Source: Schistosoma haematobium
Lineage: Eukaryota; Platyhelminthes; Trematoda; Strigeidida; Schistosomatidae
NCBI RefSeq assembly: GCF_000699445.3
Contig: NC_067196.1
Location: 59,711,364-59,775,363 of the forward strand
Reading direction: 5' to 3'
Length of the DNA: 64,000 bases
Positions 46,701 through 58,700 of the stretch are shown here, one piece after another. The stretch's first letter is position 1, and every line of letters starts with the position of its first letter. The translations under genes and the position numbers were made by a program. A model generated the notes under the pieces. That model was not told the DNA's origin, ran no database searches, and saw nothing but the letters and a program-made list of their open reading frames with translations.

Positions 46701-49700
46701 ATGGTGTGGCGCATATATATTTGGTGCCCTCTTGTACCAATATTTATGTGTTGAAATAAATAAATAATTAGCGGTGAGATTAACTGAGGTCTTAGGTAGA
46801 ATCTGGGAACTGGACGTAATCCCATCTGACTGGTCTCAATCACTGATTGTGCCAGTCTATAAGAAAGGACAAAAGTCCTCTTGTGACAATCACAGAGGAA
46901 TCAGTTTGACAAATATAGTGTCTAAAATATTAGCTTCAATAATACTTCGACGCCTAACCAAAGCTCGTGAAGAGCAGACTAGAGAAAACCAGGCTGGTTT
47001 TCGACCTGGACGTGGTTGTATAGATCAGATATTCACACTACGTCAGGTTCTAGAACACAGACACTCGTTAAGACGCCCCACAATGGTAGTATTTCTCGAC
47101 CTTGAGGCGGCATTCGACTCTGTTGATCGTAAGGTTCTATGGCAGTGTTTGCCACTGAAAGGAGTACCAAAGAAGTACATTAACCTTATAAAGGCTCTCT
47201 ACTCGAACACAACTGGTAGAGTGAGAGCTTATGGCGAACTGTCATCAGAATTGATTACCTCAAGTGGTGTTCGTCAGTGCTGTCCACTCTCCCCATTCTT
47301 GTTCAACTTTGTGGTCGAGTTACTCTTAGAGATAACACTCTCCTCATCTAAATTTCCAGTGGTTGAACTTCTACTGGGAGGTTCACTTGTTAACTTAGAA
47401 TATGATGATGACATAGTTTTATTTGGTGAAGACGCTGACAAGATGCAGAGTCTTCTGATCACTCTAAGCAACAATGCAGGCATGTTCAGGATGCGATTCT
47501 CCCCCTCGAAATGCAAAATGTTGCTTCAGGATTGGGTTGCATTGACACCCGAACTAATGATAGGGAATGAAGTAATTGAGCGTGTTGATCGCTTCATTTA
47601 TCTTGGGAGTCTCATCAGCCCTTCTGGTCTGGTGTGTGACGAAATCTCAGCACGGATACAGAAGGCTCGACTAGCTTTTACCAACTTGCGTCATTTATGG
47701 TGTAGGTGAGGTATCCGTCTATCAACTAAAGGACGTGTTTACTGTGCAGCAGTTCGTTCCGTCCTACTTTATGGCAGTGAAACATGGCCGGTAAGAGTGG
47801 AGGATATCCGTAGGTTACTAGTATTTGATGCAATTGGTTCCCTTTATGAATTTAAATAAAGCAAGAACAAATATTGGTGCAGAATAGTATGAATTCATAT
47901 TATTTCGAGGTTTCTCGTCAGCTGCTTACAAACCAAAAAATGTGATAGAATTTTACATTGAGATAGAGTGAAAACAAATGACATAGATGAGTGTAAATAA
48001 CTGGGTTACAATAATAACTAGTATTTGATCATAGGTGTCTTCGAAACTTTACTCGTATATGCTGGGACCATCGAGTAAGTAACTCAGTTGTTGCCTTCGT
48101 GATGTTAGTCTGGCTGTAAAAGGTCGGATTTACAACGCGTCGGTGAGAGCAGTTTTGTTCTATGCTTGTGAAACCTGGTCTCTCCGAGTTGAGGACGTTA
48201 GACGACTCTCTGTGTTCGATCACCGCTGTCTCCGAAGGATTGCTGACATTCAGTGGCAACACCATGTCAGTAATGCAGAGGTTCGGCATCGTGTGTTCGG
48301 GCACAGAGATGATAATTCAATTGGTGTCACCATCTTGAAACACCGACTTCGGTGGTTTGGAAATGTTGTACGAATGTCGTCCCAGAGAATTCCACGTCGT
48401 GCATTATTTGCCGACTCTGGGACTGGTTGGAAGAAGCGGAGAGGTGGTCAGTGCATGACATGGTGTCGTGGTATGAAAGAAAGCTGCAAAGGACTGGCTT
48501 CTGTCGGTCCTTCACGACTCCCTGGTTGGGGTCCGAGAGATGGTGCTACACAGTGGCTAGAGACGTTATCAGATATGGCTCAGAATAGAAGCCAGTGGCG
48601 ATCCCGCTGTAACCTTCTTTTACTTTCTTCATAAAAAGTGGTTGTGTCTCCCTTACCTGAAAGATTTCTTCTGATTGTACCTTTCCGTTCCCTCATTACT
48701 ACCACACTACCTTACACCAATCTCTTCGTTATTGTTCTCTTTTTTTTCACGCTCCTTACATTTTTTTCTTTCTCTTCGAATTCTCATTGTTTTGTGTGGC
48801 GCATATATATTGGCGCTCTCTTGTACCAATATTCATGTGTTCAAATAAATAAAATAAATAAATAACTCAGTTGTTAGGAAACGGGTACTAGGTAAGGATG
48901 GCAAATCAATTGATGAAGTAGTGAAACTTCATCAGTTGAGATGGCTGGGACACGTGTTACGTATGGCCAACGATTGACTGCCTCGACGTGCGATGTTCAG
49001 TGGTATAGGAGTAGGTTGGAAGAAAGCTAGGGGTGGCCAGACCAAAACATGGCACAAGTCCATAAAGTCACTGACAAGTGGACTGATTCATGTTGGTAGG
49101 TGTAGACTACCTGGTTGGGGACCGCGAGATGATAGCAACCGATGGTTAGAGACCCTGAATGAAATGGCTCAAAATCGTTTGCAATGGCGCAGGTACATCT
49201 ACTCTTTGTGTTCTCCCAAATTCTAATCTTCTGAATTCTTCATGTCCTTTTTTCCTCTTTCCAAATTTATTTCAGTGTATTATACTCCTTGACTAACATC
49301 TTCAAACCCTAATCTTTCCAGTTACTGTTTATACTGTTACTACCTCTACCACAACGGAATTTGAGTCGACTGCATCTCTGTGCTAATGTGGTATGGCAAC
49401 TCGAACTGATGTACGTACGTACGTACGAAGTTCTACGTTGTTACTGACTGACTGAAAAATAAATGGTTGTCTTAGCACAGTTGCAGCAGACGATCACCAT
49501 TATCTGTTCGCTGAACCGGAATAGTAAAATACTCACCTAAATGTCTTCCTGCGTGGTTTCAGCTACTTACCTGGGCCTTAAAGTCATCTGCTATGAGTGC
49601 TATGTCTGAACCGTTAGCTTTCTGAAGATTTTCAGAAGGGAGCGTAGGCACAAACGACGAAAAGGCAATGTGTGTCCCTACCCTTCTGAGTTCTCACGTA

Positions 49701-52700
49701 GCCGTTTAACCGAACAACACATAGGCGACTGTTAACGGGGATCCACTCTAATAGGGCTTGTTCCGCCTTCGTACTCAGTGCTATGCCTACACCTGCCAGT
49801 TGACGAGAACTAGCCATCGGGTCACCAAATACACGCAGGGTGTATCTCGTCGGCTCTCCGTTTCGTCGAGGTGAGTTCAAGTGAATGACTACACTAGGAT
49901 CGGAGTAATTCTTCCATATCCATATGCTCTCTCGACTATTGCATATGAGAAGTTCTCATGCTTTTCAAAATCTTAACTAGCTCGTAGACCACGTTTGGTC
50001 ATATATTGTCGTCATTTTCGCGTGAAGTATGTCGTATGTATTGTTAAAATTTTAAGGTGTATAAACCATAGTAATGTCCTATACTTCCTGTATTCCAAAA
50101 CAAATCGAATTTGTTTGAACTGTCTGGGTCACATCAATTGCTGTTTACATACACTATACTGAGAAATGATTTCTGACTTTGATTCACATAGGTGTCATTA
50201 CCAAGGTTTGGTTTGATAATTTCGAATAAATTGAGCATTGGGTTGATTGTTATAAATAAAAATAATATATTTGTAATATCCCAATGAGTAGAAAATTGGA
50301 TTTTCTGACGTTTCGTGACTTAGTGTAAGTCACTTCTTCAGAGAATAAATAACCAAATTAAAATTAATCCAAGTTTAAATAGTACAATGGAACAATGCAA
50401 GAATAATATTTGATCAATCAAAAAACAGGTCTGAACAAGTTGATGTCATGTCATTTCTGTCAAGGTGATTCATAAGTGATCTGTATGTATATGTGCATTG
50501 TTTAAGAATGAAAACTTCTGTGACCTTTATGGTAAGAAAGGACAGAGTTTAAATTTGTAATATGATAGTGTGAAATTGTAAATACGATCAGACTGAATGG
50601 CTAGGATAGATGGTCCAAGTAGGATGTATGGTAAGACCTTCCTTTCTATTGAGAGAAGTAGGATTAAGCGTTATATGGAACGTTTTTTGATTGATCAAAT
50701 ATTATTCTTGCATTGTTCCATTGTACTATTTAAACTTGGATTAATTTTAATTTGGTTATTTATTCTCTGAAGAAGTGACTTACACTAAGTCACGAAACGT
50801 CAGAAAATCCAATTTTCTACTCATTGGGATATTACAAATATATTATTTTTATTTGATTCACATATTTTGTATGATATGTATAATGTGCTATTCTGTCTTC
50901 TTCACATCTTCAAACGCAGTTTGCCGTTTTAAAATGTCTTTTCTACCCCTTAAACCATATTTTCACACTTTCTTAAGGAATAATCCACAATTATATGAGT
51001 TTTTGGAGTCATCTCTTCGCCATAAATCGGAGATGGTCATATATGAAGCAGCTCGAGCAATAATTAGCCTCCGAAACTTAACAGCTAAAGAGTTAGCACC
51101 TGCTGTGGGTGTTTTACAACTGCTTTGTACGTCTTCCAAACCTGCGTTACGATATGCTGCTGTACATACGTTAAATGCTGTCGCCAGTAACCATCCTGCA
51201 GCGGTAACTGCATGTAATCTCGATCTTGAGCAACTAATCGGTGATCCTAATAGAAGCATTGCAACACTTGCAATAACAACTTTACTAAAGGTAAGTGATT
51301 AAAACTGCGGTAGACTACTAGCTTCATTTTTATTTGTGATTCCCACCATGATCAGAATCTGCACAAACCTTGGTCGGTAGCAGTTAGCAATTCCCAAGCG
51401 ACCTTCAGTAATCAATATCAGTGAGTTGTGTATCCACCATAATCCCTCTTTAATACCTAAAGTAACTGATGTTGGCGGCCATAAACTATCTAAAATCAAG
51501 ACAGGTAAATATTAGTTTTCTGATTCAACGTACTTGGCTTGTACTTGGTACACTATTGTGCCCTTTCAACGATCGTAGATCTAATTTAAGACCTACAAGG
51601 TAAAAACATACATGGAAACACCGCATCGATCTATACTTTATTGTCGTAGATTCTTTAGTAGCCCAGAGCTTAAACATAGGGTTTCTTTTAAGCTAGTTCA
51701 GTGGTTTGCCTAAAGTGATTGGTAAGTTATTCCCATTCTGTAGGATTTTCGTTTTATAAAACATCGGTTGGTAGGAGTATGGATAATTAATACTATTGTG
51801 AATACTCAACATTGATTCACTTTTTTACTTTCTTATTTTTCTGGTTTCCTCTTTCAACGTTATTAAAATGTGTGAGAACTCAATTTGGCGCAATATAACT
51901 TGTAATGTGCAATAGTTATAGACTATACGGAATTACACAGCTTAGAATATTATTAATTTATTAAATTTTTTAGACGGGTAACGAGTCGAATGTTGAACGT
52001 TTGCTAAAACATGTATCTCCGTTCATGAGTGAAATAAGCGATGAGTTTAAAATAGTCGTATTGGAATCTATCCATGCATTAGCAACAAAGTACCCCAAAA
52101 AGTATACAGTGTTATTAAACTTTTTATCTGGACTTCTTCGTGATTCAGCTGGATACACTTTTAAAAAAGCAGTTGTGGTTGCTATCGAATCAATTATCAA
52201 ACAAATTCCAGAAGCCAAAAGTATAGGTAGGTTTGTCTTACGCGTTTCTGTAAACTTTTTTCATTTCTAAAATTTAGCAAAATAAGATAATTCTTGATCA
52301 TCAGAGAATTGATTTCAAATAGTTTTTTGAAACACAAACTCTCTCAAAATTGTCATTAAAACTGACTGCAAACAATTGAATATCACTTATTCACTTACGC
52401 CTGTTACTCCCAATGAAGCATAGGCCACCGACAAGCATTCTTCAACCCACTTTGATCTGGGCCTTCCTTTCTAGTTCTATCCGATTGTTGTTCATTCTTT
52501 TCATGTTTGTCTCCGTTTCTCGGCATAATGTGTTCTTTGATCTTCCTCTCCTCCTTTGGCCTTGACGATTCCAAGTGAGGGCTTGCGTTGTGACGCAGTT
52601 GGTTGCTTTCTTCAATGTTTGTCCTATCCACTTCCAGCGCTTCTTCCTGATTTCTTCCTCCACTGGAATCTGGTTTGTCCTCTCCCATAGTAGTTTGTTG

Positions 52701-55700
52701 CTGATAGTGTCTGGCCAACGGATTCGAAGTATTTTGCGTAGACAGCTGTTAATAAACACTTGTATCTTCTGAATGATGGCTTTTTCAGTTCTCCAGGTTT
52801 CCGCGCCATACAGTAGAACTGTGTTGACAGATGTATTGAAAATCCTGACCTTGGTGTTGGTTGACAGTTGCTTTGAGTTCCAGATGTTCTTTAGTTGTAA
52901 ATATGCTATTCTTGCTTTGCCAGTCTGCGCCTTCACATCTGCATCAGATCCACCGTGTTCATCAATGATGCTGCCCAGATATGTAAAGGTTTTTACATCT
53001 TCCAAATCTTCTCCGTCAAGTATTATTTGATTGGTGCATGTTATATCGTATCGGAGAATCTTACTTTCCCCCTCCTGTATGTCGAAACCTAATGCTGTTG
53101 AGGCTGCTGCTACACTGGTCGTCTTCTGCAGTTGTTGTTGCGTGTGCGATAGAAGAACCATATCATCTGCGAAGTCTAGATCGTCCAGCTGCATCCTAGC
53201 TGTCCACTGTATCCCATGCTTCCCCCGAGATGTTGTCGTCTTCATGATTCAGTCGATCACCAGGAGAAAGAGAAAGGGTGAGAGTAAGCAACCTTGCCTG
53301 ATACTGGTCTTTACTTCGAACGAGTCTGTCAGCTGCCCTCCATGCACGATTTTGAAGTTTGATCCATCATAGGAATTCCGTATGGTGTTGATTATATTCT
53401 CAAGCACTCCGTATTGTTGAAGAAACCTCCTTAGTGTTGTTCTGTCCACTCTATCACATGCTTTCCCGTAATCAATAGAGTTGATGTAGAGTGGTAAATT
53501 CCATTTAATTGTTTGTTCCACAATGATCCGTAGTGTTGCAGTTTGTTCGGTACCTGATCGATCCTTGCGAATCGAGTCTGTTGATCTCAAAGTTTGGCGC
53601 CTACAGAGTCTTTCATTTTGTTTAACAACACCCTGTTGAAGATCTTTCCTGTTACTGACAGTAGTGTGATTCCTCTGTAGTTATCACACTTGCTGACATC
53701 GCCTTTCTTTGGTATCGTGAACAGGTGTCATTGGATATGCGTAAATGTTTGTAAAATAAACAATTGATTATTTGTATGCTTATGAATCTGAATGCTCAGA
53801 TTAATTTAGAAATAGTTTAGCAAATCTCAGAATTACATGATATTCGTACTCACAAAAATTGTAATATATCATGTCAAAGACTTCATAGAAGTAGTCTACC
53901 GTATCTTGTGAAGATTCGACCAACAGGCACTAACTTGATGAACTTGTTCCGTATCTTGTTGGGGGCTTCTGTAGCCTTTTCCGAATGCTAGTTTATTTCA
54001 GTCAGGATGTTAGATTACATTTAGGTTAGTGGACGATTGAAATGCATGAAACATGACACAATTACTTTGATGTACACCAACTAGTATTCTCAACGTAACT
54101 GGTAGTAGAACTGTATTTTCGTGATTAGGACTTATTGTGTTTTTTTCAAAACGGGTACTACAATGGTTTCTTTTTGATTAAAAAGTCTCCATCATTAAAA
54201 ATGCGGATGGGGGGCGGCGGCAGTTATGTAAGCTGTTTACCACCCACTGTAGTAAATGAAATTCATTCTTCATTTACGCACCGTATGTTTCATCGGTCTT
54301 TATTAATTATGGAGTTGCAGTTGAATTTAGTCAAAGTTGTAGAAGGATCGAGCATGTTGTTCGCCGTGCTTTTCCTTCAGCTTAGATGTTTATAGTAACT
54401 GGGACTACTACATGTCATACGACACTGATTTTATTGGCTGAAATAACTTTATACAGTTGTCAGATTCTACGATTCCTTTCACTTTATTAGCTTGCTTTGA
54501 CCCCTGAGTTTCATCAGCCGTTATGTAGACATTTTGAATATATAAATTTTTTTTGCGCTCAGAATTCGCACCGATAAGAGAACATGCTTCAAATTGCGAA
54601 AACCTCACAGAAAATCAGTATTTAATTGTGTAGTCTCACTAGGCGCCAGACCCAGCCAAGTTGATTACATCAGTTCACTTAGTTTGACACATCAGCCAGA
54701 CAAATCCCATTCTTCCACACCCGACGGATCACAGTATGACTATTTGAGTTACTAAAAATGTAAGATACAGACTAAACAGTGGTTTTCGTGATTGCAAGTA
54801 GTTCACCAGCATTGATGATTTACTTTTGCCCTATGTTTTTCTGGAAATTTTTACAGAGTAGTTCGTTAAAAATTTCCATGTTGTAAGTTAGAACACATGC
54901 AAGCAAACAATATTGTTCTCAATCGGGTTGTCATCAGCTCTTACTCTTGTACGCATAAAATATTTGTCTGGGTATATAAAAATATTGAAACAATCAAGGC
55001 AGTTTGTGAGTCAGTGATCACAATGAAACAGGTTACACAAATAAACGTAATAAGAGGAAAAATACAAATTAATGGTAAGCAGATAGGTGTACTAGTAGTG
55101 ATAGAAATGATAAAAGTTCTAGTCAAGAGTTTAACATAGGAAGTAGCTCAAACTGGAATAAATAAATAAAATTACGCAACAAAAAGTCATGTAAATAATC
55201 AAAATATAGACAAAAAGAGGTGAAGGACAAAAAACAATTACAGCACGTAAGTAAATCAGCGAAATCGTTTAATAAATTTATAGTCTAATATTTCCGTCAT
55301 CATGGGGTCGTAAGTGGAAGTTTATTGGGCAGACTAATCTTTACACAAGGTTCGATCATCGTGAAATATTTTTTTACGTTTGTTTCATGTAGAAGGATCT
55401 CCAACATATGTTCATTGTATAGGGTTACAGTAACTCATTGGCTAAATATGGATGTATGTAATCCGATTTGGACTAATGATATTGTCCAACTGCGTAAAGA
55501 AAATTATGGAACGTGTGATTCGAGCCTGTGGTTTATTAATTAAATGCTAAATGGCTAACCAGTAATTTTTATACTTTCTCACATAATAAACTTAATAATC
55601 GAGGTTGAACTCTACCAAAACTCAATTCAAAACAGTATCGTACTGATAAATATTTCAAACATGTAGGTCGTCTCCTGCTAAACACTCTATCCCCTTTCAC

Positions 55701-58700
55701 TCTTTGATTTGTTAGACACAATAAAAGTTAACGCTTGGACATGCTTATACTTCGCTACTAAATATGTGTTTCTTATTTCTAATCTGAATATAGGTTTGTT
55801 ACAATTATGTGACTTCATAGAGGATTGTGAACATGTTAAACTAACACAGCGTATACTCCATCTGTTAGGACGGGAGGGACCCTACCTCAAACGTCCTCGT
55901 CAATTTACTCGTTACATTTACAATAGAGTTATGCTCGAATCAGCTCCCATTAAGTGCACAGCTACAACAGCTCTGGCGAGGTTTGCTGCACACAATGAGG
56001 AATTACTTCCGAGTATTCTTGTACTTCTTAAACGGTATACACAATTTTTTGTTGTCTGGTTTTTTTATAAATTTTTGTTCATGTTGAGCTTTGTTAGATT
56101 TGGCAATAGCACTTCGTACAAACTTCGACTATTCCTGTAATGTGGAATTCAACATAGTGTTTGTAAAGCGACGTACAAAATTTAATTTGGATAAACAATT
56201 TATTAACAGGTGAGGATTTTAAAAAATCATGGGACATTTCAATGTAGGGATGGGTGTTAAAAATCTCTCAGTAATCGGATAATTCTTAAAAGCTTAAGTC
56301 TGCCGTTTTGTCTACCAAAGGATCTAGAATTTTAGTATTTTAGAGCTTCACATTTTATGGTCTATATCTTATGACATTTCGAATTAATTAAAGCTATGTC
56401 TGAATTGACATGGTTTACGTAAAACAAACAATCATGTGCAAGACTTTAAATAATAAAAAAGTTAGTAGTTAATCACCCATTTGTTCTTTCAACTCAGATT
56501 CTGTTGATACCTGCCCACTAAAGATCGATAGTTACGACAAAACGTACTATAAAGTGTATTACTAAACTGCAGCATCACTAGTTAGATGATTCACACTGAT
56601 ATCGTGAAATGGTCTGAACACTGAATGAGTTTTTTTGAATGAACTCATAAACGTTGATTTTTTTTACTCATTCGAGTTGTAATTCGTCTGAATAAATTTT
56701 TTCGCATCAGTGCAAAGACAGTAATAGGAACGACGTCCATAAAAACGGTGTATAATATGACTTCTCAATCTAGATAAATAGGTATGAATTATAATGTACT
56801 TGTCCCTTCGTCCTGCGAGGATAGAAACATAGAGAAATATAGAACCAACCTCTTCCGTTTCATTTCTAAGATGTTCAGCATAGTGATGGCTTACAAGCTT
56901 CTTTTAATATCCATAAGTATTAAGAAGGGGTTAATGGACAATATTGGTCAATCAGTCATACGCAACGCAAAATCTGTCGGTGAGACTAATTTAGAGACGA
57001 CCTTTGAGGGATGCTTAAATGACGCTGAGAACTTCGACTAATTTACTGTTGAGCGTGAGGGTTAAAAATAAGTCACAGTTTTCATTACGAACTGATATCA
57101 GCTGTAATACCAAAATGCTTTTTTGCCATATGAACGAGAAAGTTTCGCGCCAAAATTTAAATACATAGAATGTAAGGGCAGACAAAAAATAAGTGTACTC
57201 GTGCCATTGCGAACGATTTTGGGCAATTTCATCAACCAAGGTTTATAAGATTTCCAAAATAGGTCAAGAGATCGACATACCTAATTATTTCACTTCCTAT
57301 CATTAGTTCAGGCGTTGGCGCAGACCAGTTCTGGAGTAACATTCTGCAATGTGATGGAGAGAAACGCTTGCATTGTTGTTCAAAGTGGTCAGGAGCTTGC
57401 ATTTTTTCAGTGTCTTCACCTAACAGAAATATATCATCGAATTTGAAGTCAATAAGTGAGTTTGTTGGTTGAGGATAGATTTCTGATGAGTCAGACAATT
57501 AGGGCGTTATCTCCAAAAGCATGGTTATGACAAGGTTAGGTAGAGATAAGGGAAGCAGACAGCCCTGACGAAGTTATCAATTCCGATGACATTTTGCCAT
57601 AAGCTCTAACTCAACCCTTAGTGTTTAACAATAATAGTTAGTCTGAATAAACCAAACACATGGGTCTTTGTTGTTTATATTTGGAAAGGAGGTAGCCTAA
57701 AGATTTGTGCGGAGCACACTGCATGTTTATCACAACCGTTTGTTGTTCATATCAGTTTTATTCACGACAATATTCTGAACATGAGTGCAATAGATAATTA
57801 CATCGAAAACGTTTATTAATAGACAATGCATTCAAATGCTGGTCACGTTTTTTTGTATTTCCTTCACGAAGACTTTCTGACCTGTCCTTCGCCTTTTTCT
57901 AGCTTTTTGAATTCACCATTCTGTTAGTGTTGTGTCATCTAAATCAAATATAGTTGGGGACTAAGCTCGCTATTATTTTTTTCTGTGTATTAAACAAACG
58001 GATCCTTTCAATGGTCATTGTTTTGACTTACCTTCAAAACCATCTTGTTTTTGTTTCATCTATGTCTAGAATTATGATTGATGAAGACGATGAGGTTCGT
58101 GATCGCGCAGCCTTCTACCACTATATTTTATCACATAACCAAGTAGCATTAAAATCTGCTTACCTTTTAAGTGAAGAAATGCATCTAAGTCCATCTGGTT
58201 TAGAGCGTGCTTTGTTGGATTATGTGCACAACTCACACACAGTTGCTGGTAGTCCTTTCTCTTTGGCGACAGTCCCAATAGCTGATATTGTTCAGCCAAA
58301 TGATCTTAGTTCTGCCATTGAATCGGATGTTGTAAAGATTAAAGGTAGGCAAAACTGTCTTATGCGTATTAATAATAATCCGAGGGAGTATTCAATAAAA
58401 AATTAATTTTGAAATAAGTTCGTGGACATCGTTTAAAATATTGTTACCGAGTTAAAGATGATGTCATTTTATATGAGGTATTTTTGCTGTGGGAGTTTTA
58501 TATGTACACTTATCGCCTATCACATCTTATCTGTTCTGTGATCAACCTAGAAATAATAAAAACACTAATATATAGCGAGCGGACAAAATATATATTAACT
58601 AGTAGTCTATTGTGATTTTGAAATAATAATCCCACGGTAGAACTAATTTGGTTTGTATAAGTGAGTTACTCAAACAGTACAGCTAAACTAGAAAAGATCA

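Larger units (their letters stand above)
45161..49458 (+). mobile_element. RTE-like LINE copy C (group 2), 5'-truncated, with three nested insertions
   Basis: It begins head-to-head with a piece of copy B at about 45,160. It contains endonuclease (45,166-45,468; 45,515-46,489), RT (46,774-47,709) and the C-terminal block (48,990-49,226, [20 protein letters not shown]), and ends in a TACTGACTGACTG repeat. It is interrupted at 46,495-46,766, 47,830-48,016 and 48,093-48,862, each by an insertion with its own target-site duplication. Confidence 0.87.
38870..49905 (-). mobile_element. Host RTE-like LINE (copy B/F, group 2), split by two other RTE insertions
   Basis: I read three separated pieces as one minus-strand element. 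49,463-49,905 carries the endonuclease start ([21 protein letters not shown], then a GDRLLQL-like end). 44,235-45,160 carries the next endonuclease and linker part ([19 protein letters not shown]). 38,870-40,298 carries RT and the 3' end ([59 protein letters not shown]). Copy C interrupts the endonuclease and copy A interrupts RT. About 44 bp and about 110 bp of target are missing at the two sites. The 3' end is a GACT repeat type like that of copy C. Many frame breaks. Confidence 0.75.
50191..50851. mobile_element. 661 bp hairpin element with 173 bp inverted repeats and 13 bp TSD
   Basis: TTTGATTCACATA occurs at 50,178-50,190 and 50,852-50,864, so the 661 bp between are an insertion. Within and just over its right edge, 50,254-50,426 and 50,682-50,854 are 173 bp inverted repeats of equal length. 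A 255 bp centre and a 63 bp left extension have no coding ability. Each arm carries a hammerhead-like core. The layout resembles inverted pseudo-LTRs of Penelope-like elements, where hammerhead ribozymes are known. The family assignment is an inference. Confidence 0.75.
38351..50977 (+). other. COPG1: COPG intron 8 (12.6 kb), filled with nested retroelements
   Basis: The donor is CACTC|GTAAGT and the acceptor TTCTTAAG|GAATAATCC. It splits a serine codon before [11 protein letters not shown]. About 11.0 kb is one RTE with further RTEs inside it, and 661 bp is a hairpin-type element. Only about 0.9 kb looks like original intron. Confidence 0.88.

Noticed and set aside
52404..52718. Charged 104-codon frame overlapping RTE group 3
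   Set aside because: A shadow of the RT C-terminal frame at 52,442-53,245 in another phase. The same shadow appears at 6131-6457.
54205..54220. G-rich patch in COPG intron 10 as a G-quadruplex
   Set aside because: Too few separated G runs to support a quadruplex.
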